A stretch of 64,000 bases of DNA from Flavobacteriales bacterium (GTDB lineage Bacteria > Bacteroidota > Bacteroidia > Flavobacteriales_D > Sanyastnellaceae), in assembly GCA_027491075.1 (NCBI GenBank), contig JAIXWX010000034.1, positions 186,001 through 250,000 on the forward strand. Direction: 5' to 3'. Shown piece after piece: positions 19,062-28,041 of the stretch. The notes beneath the pieces were generated by a model that worked only from the letters and a program-made list of their open reading frames with translations, had not been told where the DNA came from and ran no database searches. Every line of letters begins with the position of its first letter. Position 1 is the first letter of the stretch. The position numbers and the translations under genes were made by a program.

Positions 19062-20216
19062 ATGAAATCTGGGATTTTTAGAAATCTATGTATAGCAATT
19101 GCATTGGGTGCTGTTTCAGGATCACTTTCTGCTTTTTTTCTATTTTGGTTGGACTGGGTTACAGAGACTCACTCTAGTCATTCTAATCTCTACTGGGGAC
19201 TGCTCCCTGCAGGACTGCTTATTGTCTTTCTTTACTGGTGGGATAAGGATCGCAGCTCTTCTGGTAATGCGTTGATTCACGCGGTTTATAGAGATCAAGA
19301 TCGTGCAATACCGATGACAAGTGTTCCTCTCATTTGGATTTCAACCTTGCTGACACATCTTACGGGCGGTAGTGCCGGTAGGGAAGGAACAGCAGTCCAA
19401 ATGAGTGTTGGATTACTTGGAGTATTTACCATTGATTCAGATGAGAGGAAAAGGTGGATAATATCGGCGGTAGCTGCTGGTTTCAGTGGAGTATTTGGTA
19501 CTCCTTTGGCAGGCATTCTCTTCGCATTCGAATATCTAGGTGAAAAAAATAAGGTTTTAGCATTTTTACCCACAGTGGTTATCGCATCCATCACCGCGCA
19601 CTTCGCTTGCTTAGGCTGGGGAGTTCATCACATGGAGGCTGTAATAAAGCTGAATACGGATGATCAAGGTTTCGTATTCTTTGTATTGCTCATGATGGGT
19701 ATTGTATTCTTTTTGGTGGCTCAGATGTATAAAGGAGCTTTGTTTCGGACTACAGATATAATTGCTGAATTACTACCTAATCCGTTCTTGAGAATAGCGA
19801 TTGGAGCGGTGCTGCTAATGATAATATACTTTGTCTTTAATCTTGAGGCTTATCGAGGGTTGAGTTTATCATTGATGACCGATTCATTTTCTGTTGGGGT
19901 AAATGCTTATTCCTTCGCATTGAAGGCGATCTTAACTATTTTAACTCTTTCGATTGGTTTCAAGGGAGGGGATGTTACACCCCTGTTTGTGATTGGAGCT
20001 GCATTGGGAAGTATGCTGGCGGAGTTGACGGGTATTCCCTTAAGCACAGGAGCTGGTGCGGGGCTGGTCACTGTGTTTTGTAGTGTTTACAATACACCGC
20101 TCACGGGAATTCTTCTTGCAGTTGAGTTATTTGGACTTTCACCGGGCCTAACGTGCAGTATAAGCCTCATTCCTTTTTTTATTTTTATTGGTTTCTCACG
20201 CGGGTTAAAGTTCTAG
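19062..20216 (+). CDS. ClC-family chloride channel or H+/Cl- antiporter
   Basis: 384-residue polytopic membrane protein. ClC filter motifs are clear: GGSAGREGTAVQMS near residue 105, with the gating glutamate in GREGT; GFSGVFGTPLAGILFAFEY; and the C-terminal GAGAGLVTVFCSVYNTPLTG. There is no CBS tail, so this is the short bacterial type. Its product moves chloride or fluoride, with or without proton exchange; the gating Glu is compatible with antiport. The stop codon overlaps the end of the converging dtxR-type gene by 4 bp. Confidence 0.9.
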   Translation: MKSGIFRNLCIAIALGAVSGSLSAFFLFWLDWVTETHSSHSNLYWGLLPAGLLIVFLYWWDKDRSSSGNALIHAVYRDQDRAIPMTSVPLIWISTLLTHLTGGSAGREGTAVQMSVGLLGVFTIDSDERKRWIISAVAAGFSGVFGTPLAGILFAFEYLGEKNKVLAFLPTVVIASITAHFACLGWGVHHMEAVIKLNTDDQGFVFFVLLMMGIVFFLVAQMYKGALFRTTDIIAELLPNPFLRIAIGAVLLMIIYFVFNLEAYRGLSLSLMTDSFSVGVNAYSFALKAILTILTLSIGFKGGDVTPLFVIGAALGSMLAELTGIPLSTGAGAGLVTVFCSVYNTPLTGILLAVELFGLSPGLTCSISLIPFFIFIGFSRGLKF

Positions 20217-20881
20217 GAGACTCTGCGCGGCCTTACATAAACTTGGCCAGCTACTTCGGAAGTGATCAAAGTTGATTTTCCTTCCATTTCTATTTCAATG
20301 GATCTATCAAATGATTGAATTCCCGCGACACGAAATGACTTGCCGATTCGACACCCCAATTTTTCCAGATATTTGAGAAATGAAGTTTCATCGTTCTTTA
20401 CCCCAGTGATCACATAGCTTTTCTTTTCTTCTACCGAAGACATGAGCTGCTTTGGTACTGACTTCAGTTCTCCTTTTGCATTGGGAATGATTTCGCCGTG
20501 CGGATCTACCATTGGAAAGCCCAAGAAACGGTCTAATTCATCAATGAGTTTCTTACTTTGAATATGTTCTAATTGCTCGGCTACTTCGTGTACTTCGTCC
20601 CAGTCAAAACCTAGTTTGTCAAACAAAAAAGTCTCCCAAAGACGGTGCTTTCTAATGATTTCAATCGCCATCTTTCTTCCTGCGGAAGTCAATGTTATTC
20701 TACCATATTTCTCATAGGTAACGTATTTTTTTTCCCTTAACTTCTTGAGCATAACATTCACAGTTGCTGGCTTCAGATGGAGTACCCCAGCCAATTCATT
20801 AGTGCCAGCATCTTTGATGCCTTTTTCGACGCTTAAGTGAACAAGCGCCTTGAGATAGTTTTCCTCGGTAGTAGAAAGCAT
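20213..20881 (-). CDS. DtxR/MntR-family metal-dependent transcriptional regulator
   Basis: 222 residues with the three-part layout of the family. An N-terminal winged helix (about 1-65) includes the recognition region LKPATVNVMLKKLREKKYV. The dimerisation/metal domain (about 66-140) contains HRLWETFLFDKLGFDWDEVHEVAEQLEH and DPHGEIIP. The C-terminal FeoA/SH3-like domain covers about 150-222. Such proteins repress metal uptake genes when bound to Fe2+ or Mn2+. It is divergent from a TonB-dependent receptor, with a palindrome between them. The gene itself has a TATATTTA element 4 bp before its ATG. Whether the effector is Mn or Fe cannot be told from the sequence. Confidence 0.93.
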   Translation of the reverse strand: MLSTTEENYLKALVHLSVEKGIKDAGTNELAGVLHLKPATVNVMLKKLREKKYVTYEKYGRITLTSAGRKMAIEIIRKHRLWETFLFDKLGFDWDEVHEVAEQLEHIQSKKLIDELDRFLGFPMVDPHGEIIPNAKGELKSVPKQLMSSVEEKKSYVITGVKNDETSFLKYLEKLGCRIGKSFRVAGIQSFDRSIEIEMEGKSTLITSEVAGQVYVRPRRVS

Positions 20882-20885
20882 GGGG

Positions 20886-20893
20886 TAAATATA
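20886..20893 (-). promoter_or_regulatory. Probable -7 element of the dtxR-type gene
   Basis: The minus strand reads TATATTTA, one mismatch from TAnnTTTG, placed 4 bp before the ATG at 20881. The spacing equals that of the perfect copies at murF, tyrS, dtd and the SDR gene, which is the main support. Confidence 0.4.
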
Positions 20894-20966
20894 GAGAATG
20901 CCGTCATTGGAGCTATTCCTAGTAGTGTTCGTTTTCTTAATTAATTATAATAACCTAAGATTATAA

Positions 20967-20982
20967 GTTAGATAAGTCTAAC
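20967..20982. promoter_or_regulatory. Palindromic operator, probable DtxR/MntR-type site
   Basis: GTTAGA-TAAG-TCTAAC is a perfect 6-bp inverted repeat. The arms resemble the TTAG/CTAA half-sites of DtxR/IdeR boxes. It lies just upstream of the -7 element of the TonB receptor, inside the expected promoter core, and is divergent from the regulator gene. A further CCTAA half-site lies about 10 bp upstream. Binding by the neighbouring regulator would block the receptor promoter. Confidence 0.72.
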
Positions 20983-20987
20983 ATTCA

Positions 20988-20995
20988 TACCTTTG
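20988..20995 (+). promoter_or_regulatory. -7 element of the metal-regulated TonB receptor
   Basis: TACCTTTG matches TAnnTTTG perfectly. It begins 6 bp after the palindrome ends. Transcription should start near 21000, giving a leader of about 10-15 nt before the GTG at 21013. Confidence 0.65.
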
Positions 20996-21012
20996 TAATC
21001 AAAATTGAACTT

Positions 21013-23283
21013 GTGTTGAGGAGATCTATATTCTTTCTTTTAATATGCTTAAGAGTAAATGCGTGGACGCAGGAGAAGATTATTATTCACGTCTTGCATG
21101 ATGGAATGCCTTTGGAGTTAGCCTCTGTTTTTCGAGAGCAGACAGGGGATTTGGTCTATACAGATAAATCTGGTTCGGCCATATTTGAAGTGGCCCATCG
21201 CGATGAGGAAAAGTTTGTAGTGTCCATGGTCGGTTTCAAGACAGATACCATCCTATTCGAAAGAGACAATCAAAAACTAGAGCGGTTTGTAGAATTGTTA
21301 GAGTTGCCTAACATTTTGAATGAGCTAGTCGTCACTGGTACGATGAAGGAAGTCAGTCAGGCGAATTGTATGGTTCCTATTGAGGTATATCGGTCATCGT
21401 ATTTTTCGAAGCTGCCCACGCCCAATCTTTTCGAGGCTCTCTCTCAAGTGAATGGTATTAGACCACAAATGAATTGCGGTGTTTGTAATACAGGAGATAT
21501 TCGTATGAATGGGTTGCCTGGTGGAAACACAATGATTTTGATTGATGGGATGCCTATAGTAAGTGCCCTTGGAACAGTCTATGGGTTGAATGGAATACCT
21601 ACTTCACTGATCGAGCGGCTTGAAATTGTGCGCGGTCCAGCTTCGGCTCTTTATGGAAGCGAAGCCATTGGAGGTATTATTAATGTGATCACGAAGAAGG
21701 CTGAGAATGCGCCACTATTTTTTATAGATATGCAGAGTTCATCTTGGTTGGAGCATCAAATAGATATTTCTACTAAAACTAAAGTAGGCAGGAAGTGGAG
21801 TGTTCTAATGGGAGCAAATGTTTTTCATTTCAATCAAGCTATTGATCGAAACAATGACGGATTTATGGATATGTCGCAAGTGAGCAGAGTCAGTGGGTTT
21901 AGTAAGTGGCAAATGCAGCGTAAGTCTGGCAAGATCTTACAGTTTGCAGGAAGATACGTTTATGAAGATCGATTAGGTGGACAATTGCTTTGGACTCCGC
22001 AAGATCGAGGTGGAAACCGAGTATATGGAGAGAGTATTTATACATCGCGGTTTGAAATACTTGGTCTGTATGAGTTACCAGTCAAAGAGAAAATGCTGCT
22101 CTCATTTTCTTGGAATCGACACGATCAGAATAGTTATTATGGTGAAAAATTTTATCTTGCCAATCAAGAGATCGGATTTTTGCAATGGACTTGGGAGAAG
22201 AAAATTAAGAGTCATGATCTTTTAATTGGCGCTGCCTGGCGACGAACTTTTTACGACGATAATTCAGTAGCTACGGCCGAATGGGTCGACGGTTCAGAGC
22301 GGAATCTTCCTTCAATAATTTCTCTACCTGGACTCTTTATTCAAGATGAGATCAGGGGGAATGAGAAGCATTCTTTTTTACTAGGAGTGCGATTAGATCA
22401 TAGTGCAATACATGGATACATACCCACCGGTAGAATTGGTCACAAGTGGAATATCAACCCATCTACGTTGCTTCGTACGAATGCGGGAACTGGCTTTAGA
22501 AATGTGAATGTTTTTGCTGAAGATCATGCCGCACTAACGGGTGCCCGTACCGTGGTTTTCTTGGAGGCATTAAGACCAGAGCAGAGCGCGAGCATACAAA
22601 GTCAGATTCTCCATAAGAAGCAAATAGGAAACAGTGTTTGGTCAATGGATGCATCGATTTTTTACTATTATTTCACCAATCAAATTATCGCCGACTACGA
22701 CCGAAATCCGGAACAGATTGTGTACGCCAATCTCAATGGTTTTTCCCACAACGGGGGAGTCTCTATGAATACGGATTATTCATTCGGTGATTGGTGGTTG
22801 AGGACGGGAGTCACATTTATGGATCGTCGAATTGTAGAAGAGGATGTATCCGTTGTGCCTATTCTGACGGAACATGTTAATGCAGTTTGGACGATTTCCA
22901 AACACTTCGATAAAGGCAATTGGTCTGTTGATTATACGGGAAATCTTTATAGTCCCATGCGTTTACCTTTATTAGGTGACCTAGACCCGCGCAAAGAATA
23001 CTCTCCGTGGTGGCAGATTCATAATATCCAAGTGAAGAAGCAGTGGAGGCAATGGGAGATTTATGCGGCGGTACGCAATGTCTTAGATATGGTACCCTGG
23101 AAGGATAATCCATTCATCATTGCGAATGCCAATGATCCATTTGATCAAAACGTGGTCTTTGATGAAACAGGAAATGTGCTTCCTACCGCTGAGAACCCCT
23201 ACGCATTGACCTTTGACCCCTCCTATATTTTCACGATGAATCAAGGAAGGAGATTGGTTTTTGGAGTGAGATTTACGCATTAA
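21013..23283 (+). CDS. TonB-dependent receptor, probably metal-regulated
   Basis: 756 residues starting at GTG (or TTG one codon later); no ATG is near. Signal peptide to about AWTQ (residue 20), then a short CarboxypepD-like regulatory domain (about 22-95), the plug domain (LILIDG-type GGNTMILIDGMPIV, LERIEIVRGP-type IERLEIVRGPASALYGSEAIGG) and a 22-strand barrel ending RRLVFGVRFTH. The plug carries a CGVC motif (Cys155, Cys158) that could bind a metal. The divergent DtxR-type regulator and the operator on its promoter suggest import of a Mn, Fe or metal-complex substrate; the exact substrate is unknown. A T9SS cargo gene follows. Confidence 0.9.
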   Translation: MLRRSIFFLLICLRVNAWTQEKIIIHVLHDGMPLELASVFREQTGDLVYTDKSGSAIFEVAHRDEEKFVVSMVGFKTDTILFERDNQKLERFVELLELPNILNELVVTGTMKEVSQANCMVPIEVYRSSYFSKLPTPNLFEALSQVNGIRPQMNCGVCNTGDIRMNGLPGGNTMILIDGMPIVSALGTVYGLNGIPTSLIERLEIVRGPASALYGSEAIGGIINVITKKAENAPLFFIDMQSSSWLEHQIDISTKTKVGRKWSVLMGANVFHFNQAIDRNNDGFMDMSQVSRVSGFSKWQMQRKSGKILQFAGRYVYEDRLGGQLLWTPQDRGGNRVYGESIYTSRFEILGLYELPVKEKMLLSFSWNRHDQNSYYGEKFYLANQEIGFLQWTWEKKIKSHDLLIGAAWRRTFYDDNSVATAEWVDGSERNLPSIISLPGLFIQDEIRGNEKHSFLLGVRLDHSAIHGYIPTGRIGHKWNINPSTLLRTNAGTGFRNVNVFAEDHAALTGARTVVFLEALRPEQSASIQSQILHKKQIGNSVWSMDASIFYYYFTNQIIADYDRNPEQIVYANLNGFSHNGGVSMNTDYSFGDWWLRTGVTFMDRRIVEEDVSVVPILTEHVNAVWTISKHFDKGNWSVDYTGNLYSPMRLPLLGDLDPRKEYSPWWQIHNIQVKKQWRQWEIYAAVRNVLDMVPWKDNPFIIANANDPFDQNVVFDETGNVLPTAENPYALTFDPSYIFTMNQGRRLVFGVRFTH

Positions 23284-23326
23284 TGCTGTATTTATTTCTT
23301 ACTTTAGCTAATCATCCTTTAGAATT

Positions 23327-25159
23327 ATGACAAATAGGTACTTTGCTTTACTTTTTATATGCTTGATTCATTTAAAGGTGTCCGCTCAAGAAACTATTCT
23401 CTTGGTGGAGACCTTTTCTAACGGCATACCGAACACATGGACATCCAGTGAGTCTGGAGGTTTAGCTAGTTGGGAGTTTCGTGGACCCTCGACATTTCCT
23501 GACAATACAATGGGCACGCGAGGTTCATGTTTGTCTGCAGGTCAAGAGTTTGGGGAACCGATTGAAAGTCCTACGAGAGGCGATGGGTTTGTAATATTTG
23601 ATAGCAACTATTGGGATAACGACGCCAATCCTTGTACACTACCAAATTTTGGCACAGGTCAGGCGCCTGGTCCTCACTTTGCGACACTTGAAACCCCCTC
23701 TTTTAGTACAATCGGATCGATGTATCCTGCGGTAGATTTCTTTCAATACTATAGAAGACTTCAAGGAAATATTCGGGTGGAAGTGGCCATTAATGGAGGA
23801 AGTTGGACCTCTATTTATGAGAGCATGGTGCCGGCAGGACAAGCTACACAGAAAGATGCAAGAGTACGCTTGTCGTTGGGCGCAAACGCTGCCAATCAGT
23901 CTAACGTAAAGGTGCGTTTTGTTTTTGATGGAAATTATTATTTCTGGATGTTGGATGATATTTCTATTCGGAACTTGCATGCCAATGATATGTCCGTTTT
24001 AACGGCCAGTTATGGCGATTTTGATTTTTTCGCTCCTGAGCACACCACAGGATGGGAAGAAATGGAATATACCCGCTATCCTGAGGAAATGCCGCCGCTA
24101 CTGAAGTTTAATCTGGTAGCCTTCAATACAGGATACTTAGCGCAAACCGGTGTAAAGTTGCGAGCAAGCGTTGAAAACGTGAATACAGGTGAAATACTCG
24201 TTCAACAAATCGGTGGTGAGGAATTCGTTTTTCAACAAGGCGTACAACAAGAAATAAGAGCTGGATCTTTTCAAATGCCCGGCATTGCAGGGGTATATAA
24301 AGTCATCTATGAAATTTTGCAATCCGAGGAGGATAGTGATTTGAATAATTCTAGGATAGAGTTATTTTTTGAAATCACTCCTGATGTGTACTCCCGCGAT
24401 AAAGGAAGTGTGTCCTCGATATTTTTTCCACCATCAGGGTTGGACTTTCGTCCATTTGAAGTAGGCCCCGTTTATTTTGTGCCTGCAAGTGATCAATATG
24501 TATATAGTATTTCTGCAGCTTTTGTGAATGGTACATCAACGCCTTCTTCTGCCTATGCGAAGATTTATAGATGCAGTTACAACGGTAATTTGAGTCTTGT
24601 GGCTTTTGGGGAAACTAATCCACAACTGCTGGAAGCTTCTGATTTCAATCCTTTCGGTGGTCAACAGTTTGTTACGTTTACTTTTGAAGAACCCGTTTTA
24701 CTTACGGGAAACAAGGCCTATTTTGCAGTTATTGGTAGTCCTGACGGTGCCGGTTTGGTCTATGTCGGGTTAAGTGGTACAGCAGAATTAAACGCCGCTT
24801 GGGTTCGCTTTTTACCTTCAGGAAATCAACCCGAACAGTTTTTTACGGTGCCTAGAATTCCTATGGTGCGAGTAAACTTTGGAACGAATGTATTGGTGGA
24901 TGAAGCGGATCAATCATCAGAGTTGGTTGTTTATCCTGTGCCATCGAGGGATCGATTGTTTTTGGAGGTGCTTCAAGGAGAATCTGAAGGATGGACTCCA
25001 CGATGTTTTGATTTAAGCGGACGGGAGGTTTCAGTTTTTTGGAACAAAGTAGGAAGCGCACAGTGGGCAGCTGATGTATCAGCGCTCTCGGACGGATTAT
25101 ACGTGGTGCAGCTTTGGAATGGTCAGAAGTTGATTTCTAAAGTTTGGTCAAAGCAGTAA
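23327..25159 (+). CDS. T9SS type A sorting-domain secreted protein
   Basis: 610 residues. Signal peptide MTNRYFALLFICLIHLKVSAQ, then a lectin/jelly-roll-like region (ETFSNGIPNTWTSS ... VRFVFDGNYYFWMLDDISI) of the kind found in choice-of-anchor and MAM-like domains, then CARDB-like Ig repeats. The last 75 residues form a type A C-terminal sorting domain (ELVVYPVPSRDRLFLEV ... GLYVVQLWNGQKLISKV). It should be exported by the T9SS and cleaved by PorU, whose gene lies at the left edge of this window. No catalytic domain is recognised. It lies 43 bp after the TonB receptor and could share its transcript. Confidence 0.9.
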   Translation: MTNRYFALLFICLIHLKVSAQETILLVETFSNGIPNTWTSSESGGLASWEFRGPSTFPDNTMGTRGSCLSAGQEFGEPIESPTRGDGFVIFDSNYWDNDANPCTLPNFGTGQAPGPHFATLETPSFSTIGSMYPAVDFFQYYRRLQGNIRVEVAINGGSWTSIYESMVPAGQATQKDARVRLSLGANAANQSNVKVRFVFDGNYYFWMLDDISIRNLHANDMSVLTASYGDFDFFAPEHTTGWEEMEYTRYPEEMPPLLKFNLVAFNTGYLAQTGVKLRASVENVNTGEILVQQIGGEEFVFQQGVQQEIRAGSFQMPGIAGVYKVIYEILQSEEDSDLNNSRIELFFEITPDVYSRDKGSVSSIFFPPSGLDFRPFEVGPVYFVPASDQYVYSISAAFVNGTSTPSSAYAKIYRCSYNGNLSLVAFGETNPQLLEASDFNPFGGQQFVTFTFEEPVLLTGNKAYFAVIGSPDGAGLVYVGLSGTAELNAAWVRFLPSGNQPEQFFTVPRIPMVRVNFGTNVLVDEADQSSELVVYPVPSRDRLFLEVLQGESEGWTPRCFDLSGREVSVFWNKVGSAQWAADVSALSDGLYVVQLWNGQKLISKVWSKQ

Positions 25160-25189
25160 TATCCGTTCCTTTGTGAAGGATCTAGAAGT

Positions 25190-26680
25190 ATGGGAATAAA
25201 ATCAGTTTTAAGCAAGCCCTTGGCTCAATGGTCGATGCGTGGCTTTTATGAAGCGTACAAGGACCCAGTGCTTTCTCAGAAAAAGTGTCTGAAGTATCTT
25301 ACGACTACTGCGTCGCGAACTCTTTTCGGAGAAGAACATCGATTGGGTGAAGTTGAGGATCCTTTGTCATACAGTGAGGCTGTTCCAGTCAGGGATTATG
25401 AGCAATTTTTTTCTTATATAGAGAAAGCAAAGCTTGGAGTGCCTGATGTATTATGGCCTGGTAAGCCACTCTATTTTTGTAAAACAAGCGGAACCACTAG
25501 TGGTACAAAGTATATACCCCTAACGAAGGAGAGTATGCCTAATCACATTGGGTCTGCCAGAAATGCTCTCTTTTCGTATATCGCAGAAACTGGAAAATCT
25601 AGGTTTGTTGATGGAAAGATGATTTTCTTACAAGGTAGCCCTAAGCTGGATAAACTAGATTGCGGGATACCCTACGGAAGATTATCCGGAATTGTCGCCA
25701 ATCATGTTCCTGCGTACTTACAGAAGAATCGAATGCCATCTTATGCTACAAATTGTATAGAAGATTGGGAGACGAAAGTCAATGCTATCGCAGAGGAAAC
25801 ATTGAAAGAAGATATGCGCTTAATAAGCGGAATTCCGAGCTGGGTGCAGATGTATTTTGAAGTTCTTCTCAAGAAAACGAACCGAACGAATATTCGGGAG
25901 TTGTTTCCGAATTTTGATTTGTTTGTGTTTGGAGGAGTGAATTTTGAACCTTATAAAGCGAAATTCAGAGACTTAATAGGATTTGACATTCCTAGCATTG
26001 AGCTGTATCCAGCAAGTGAAGGTTTTATTGCCTTTCAGAATTCACAGGAGGACGACGGATTGTTATTGAATGTAGATTCAGGAATTTATTTTGAGTTCAT
26101 AAAAGCTTCGGAGTACTTTGAGGAAAAACCGAGGCGTTATAATTTGGGAGAAGTAGAATTAGGTGTGAATTATGCCATTCTATTAACCACTAATGCGGGG
26201 CTGTGGAGCTATAGCATTGGCGATACCGTAAAGTTCACATCTCTTGATCCGCCGAAATTACGCGTTACAGGCCGAATAAAACATTACACGAGTGCTTTCG
26301 GAGAGCATGTCATTGCCGAAGAAGCGGAAGGAGTAATGAGTGCTGCTGTTGATCGTTTTGGACTTCGCATCAATGAGTTTCACCTCGCGCCAATGGTTAC
26401 ACCCAATGAAGGCCTTCCTTATCACGAGTGGTTTATTGAATGGGATGTGCGGCCTGAGAATATTTTAGAGATCGCCTCGTTCATGGATCAAGAAATGGCG
26501 CGCCGCAATATCTATTATCGGGATCTCATTGTTGGAAATGTATTGCGATCTCTCATCATCACAAATGTTCGATCTGGCGGTTTCAATGACTACATGCGTT
26601 CACAAGGCAAACTGGGTGGTCAGAATAAAATCCCGAGATTGTCCAACGATAGAAAGCTGGCAGACGCATTGAGTAAATGA
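25190..26680 (+). CDS. GH3 auxin-responsive-promoter family protein (acyl-adenylate superfamily)
   Basis: 496 residues with the GH3 fold of the ANL adenylating superfamily. Seen: the ATP-binding loop KTSGTTSGTKYIPLT (near residues 100-114), ELYPASEGFIAFQ, TTNAGLWSYSIGDTVKFT and the hinge region VTGRIKHYTSAFGEHV. Plant GH3 enzymes couple acyl hormones to amino acids; in bacteria the substrate is generally unknown. No signal peptide. Its stop overlaps the start of the VWA gene (ATGA), so the two are translationally linked. Confidence 0.88.
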   Translation: MGIKSVLSKPLAQWSMRGFYEAYKDPVLSQKKCLKYLTTTASRTLFGEEHRLGEVEDPLSYSEAVPVRDYEQFFSYIEKAKLGVPDVLWPGKPLYFCKTSGTTSGTKYIPLTKESMPNHIGSARNALFSYIAETGKSRFVDGKMIFLQGSPKLDKLDCGIPYGRLSGIVANHVPAYLQKNRMPSYATNCIEDWETKVNAIAEETLKEDMRLISGIPSWVQMYFEVLLKKTNRTNIRELFPNFDLFVFGGVNFEPYKAKFRDLIGFDIPSIELYPASEGFIAFQNSQEDDGLLLNVDSGIYFEFIKASEYFEEKPRRYNLGEVELGVNYAILLTTNAGLWSYSIGDTVKFTSLDPPKLRVTGRIKHYTSAFGEHVIAEEAEGVMSAAVDRFGLRINEFHLAPMVTPNEGLPYHEWFIEWDVRPENILEIASFMDQEMARRNIYYRDLIVGNVLRSLIITNVRSGGFNDYMRSQGKLGGQNKIPRLSNDRKLADALSK

Positions 26681-28041
26681 TATATTTTCAGAGTATGCCC
26701 ATGGTCTGTAATGCGAGATTCTTTATTGTACTTGGTCTGAGTTTTCTTTTTCCACTGCTTGCGATTGGACAGTTGGTTGTGAGTCCGCAGAAAATTTCAT
26801 TTGGGGAAGTGACCAAAGAGTCGCTGAAGATGGTAGATATCATCATTGAGAATCGATCAAGCAAGTCAGATATATTATTGAGTTCATCTTTCGGTGTTGA
26901 TTTTGAGGTGAAGTTTTTATCTAAAACTGTTGCCCCGAATGACCGTATGATTGTGCGCGTTCAGTTTAATCCACGCAGGAAAGGTAATTTTTCGGAAGTG
27001 GCGGAACTTTTTTTCGCGTCACAAAAAGAGCCCATTTTGATTCCAATTTCAGCAGATGTGAGGTATGTCAATGTAAATGGGTATTTGCCTTGTCCAGATT
27101 TTAATCAGAAACCTGCAGATTGTTGTAGTAGCAATTTATTCATGGTGGAGGTATATGACGAAAACACCAAGAAGCCTATACCCGGCGCAATCGTCCGTAT
27201 CGAAGAGCAAGGGTATATACAGCTTCGGCTGAGCACGAATAAAGAAGGTAAAGTGTCAAATGAGCTGAGGATAGGTTTTTATGATCTAGTGGTTAGCGCT
27301 ATTGATTATATTCCCGAAACACGGACGGGGTATATCAATCATTCTAATGCGCATTTTATTTTTTATTTAAAGAAAAGTAAGGCGGAGGATTCTATACCCG
27401 CAGCAGAAGTATTCGTTCAAGAAACAGGAGAAGTGGATTCCTTGAATGTCGAGCAAATTCTGGATGATGGAGTTTTGCCGCGTGATCAGTACGCTGCCAA
27501 CTTGATGGTATTTTTATTGGACGTAAGTGGAAGCATGGGCTCTGGAAACAAGCTCAGCCTTTTGCAAGATGGATTATTGGATCTGACGAATGTGATGAGA
27601 GACATTGATCAAATGGGATTAGTGAGTTATGCAGGAGAGGCGAAAGTGTTGCTCAGTGTTAGTGGCGGAAATGATAAAGAAGGCATTAAAAAAGTAGTCG
27701 CTGAATTAAAAACGGGTGGAAAGACAAGTGGAGCCAAGGGATTTAAGAAGAGCTATCAAATGTTGAGAAAGCACAGGCTAAAAGAAGGAAATAATCAACT
27801 TATTGTAATTACAGATGGCGCATTTTCGGTGGAAGATCAAAAGCAAGTTGAGAAAGAAGTAGTAAAAGCCCGAAAAAAGGGTTTTGTAACCTCTATATTG
27901 GCTATCAAACCAAATACCTTTGCGATTGAAAATTTATCAAAGGTTGCGGAGTTGGGTGGAGGCAGGGTATTGATAGTAGATGAGTATGTGGAGGCTAGTC
28001 AACTATTGATAGAAGAAATGCAAAATAGATCTAGAAAGTGA
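26677..28041 (+). CDS. VWA-domain exported protein with ASPM/DUF1573-like and CarboxypepD-like domains
   Basis: 454 residues from the ATG that overlaps the previous stop; ATGs at 26695 and 26701 are alternatives and leave the signal peptide intact. Order of parts: signal sequence to about AIGQ (residue 32); an Ig-like ASH/DUF1573 domain (about 33-130, VSPQKISFGEVTKESLK); a CarboxypepD-like domain (about 150-235, VYDENTKKPIPGAIVRI); and a VWA domain (about 275-450) with an intact MIDAS start DVSGSMGSG and later VITDGAFS. VWA domains bind proteins through a metal site. The combination suggests an envelope or surface scaffold. The stop overlaps the GTG start of udk. Confidence 0.82.
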   Translation: MIYFQSMPMVCNARFFIVLGLSFLFPLLAIGQLVVSPQKISFGEVTKESLKMVDIIIENRSSKSDILLSSSFGVDFEVKFLSKTVAPNDRMIVRVQFNPRRKGNFSEVAELFFASQKEPILIPISADVRYVNVNGYLPCPDFNQKPADCCSSNLFMVEVYDENTKKPIPGAIVRIEEQGYIQLRLSTNKEGKVSNELRIGFYDLVVSAIDYIPETRTGYINHSNAHFIFYLKKSKAEDSIPAAEVFVQETGEVDSLNVEQILDDGVLPRDQYAANLMVFLLDVSGSMGSGNKLSLLQDGLLDLTNVMRDIDQMGLVSYAGEAKVLLSVSGGNDKEGIKKVVAELKTGGKTSGAKGFKKSYQMLRKHRLKEGNNQLIVITDGAFSVEDQKQVEKEVVKARKKGFVTSILAIKPNTFAIENLSKVAELGGGRVLIVDEYVEASQLLIEEMQNRSRK

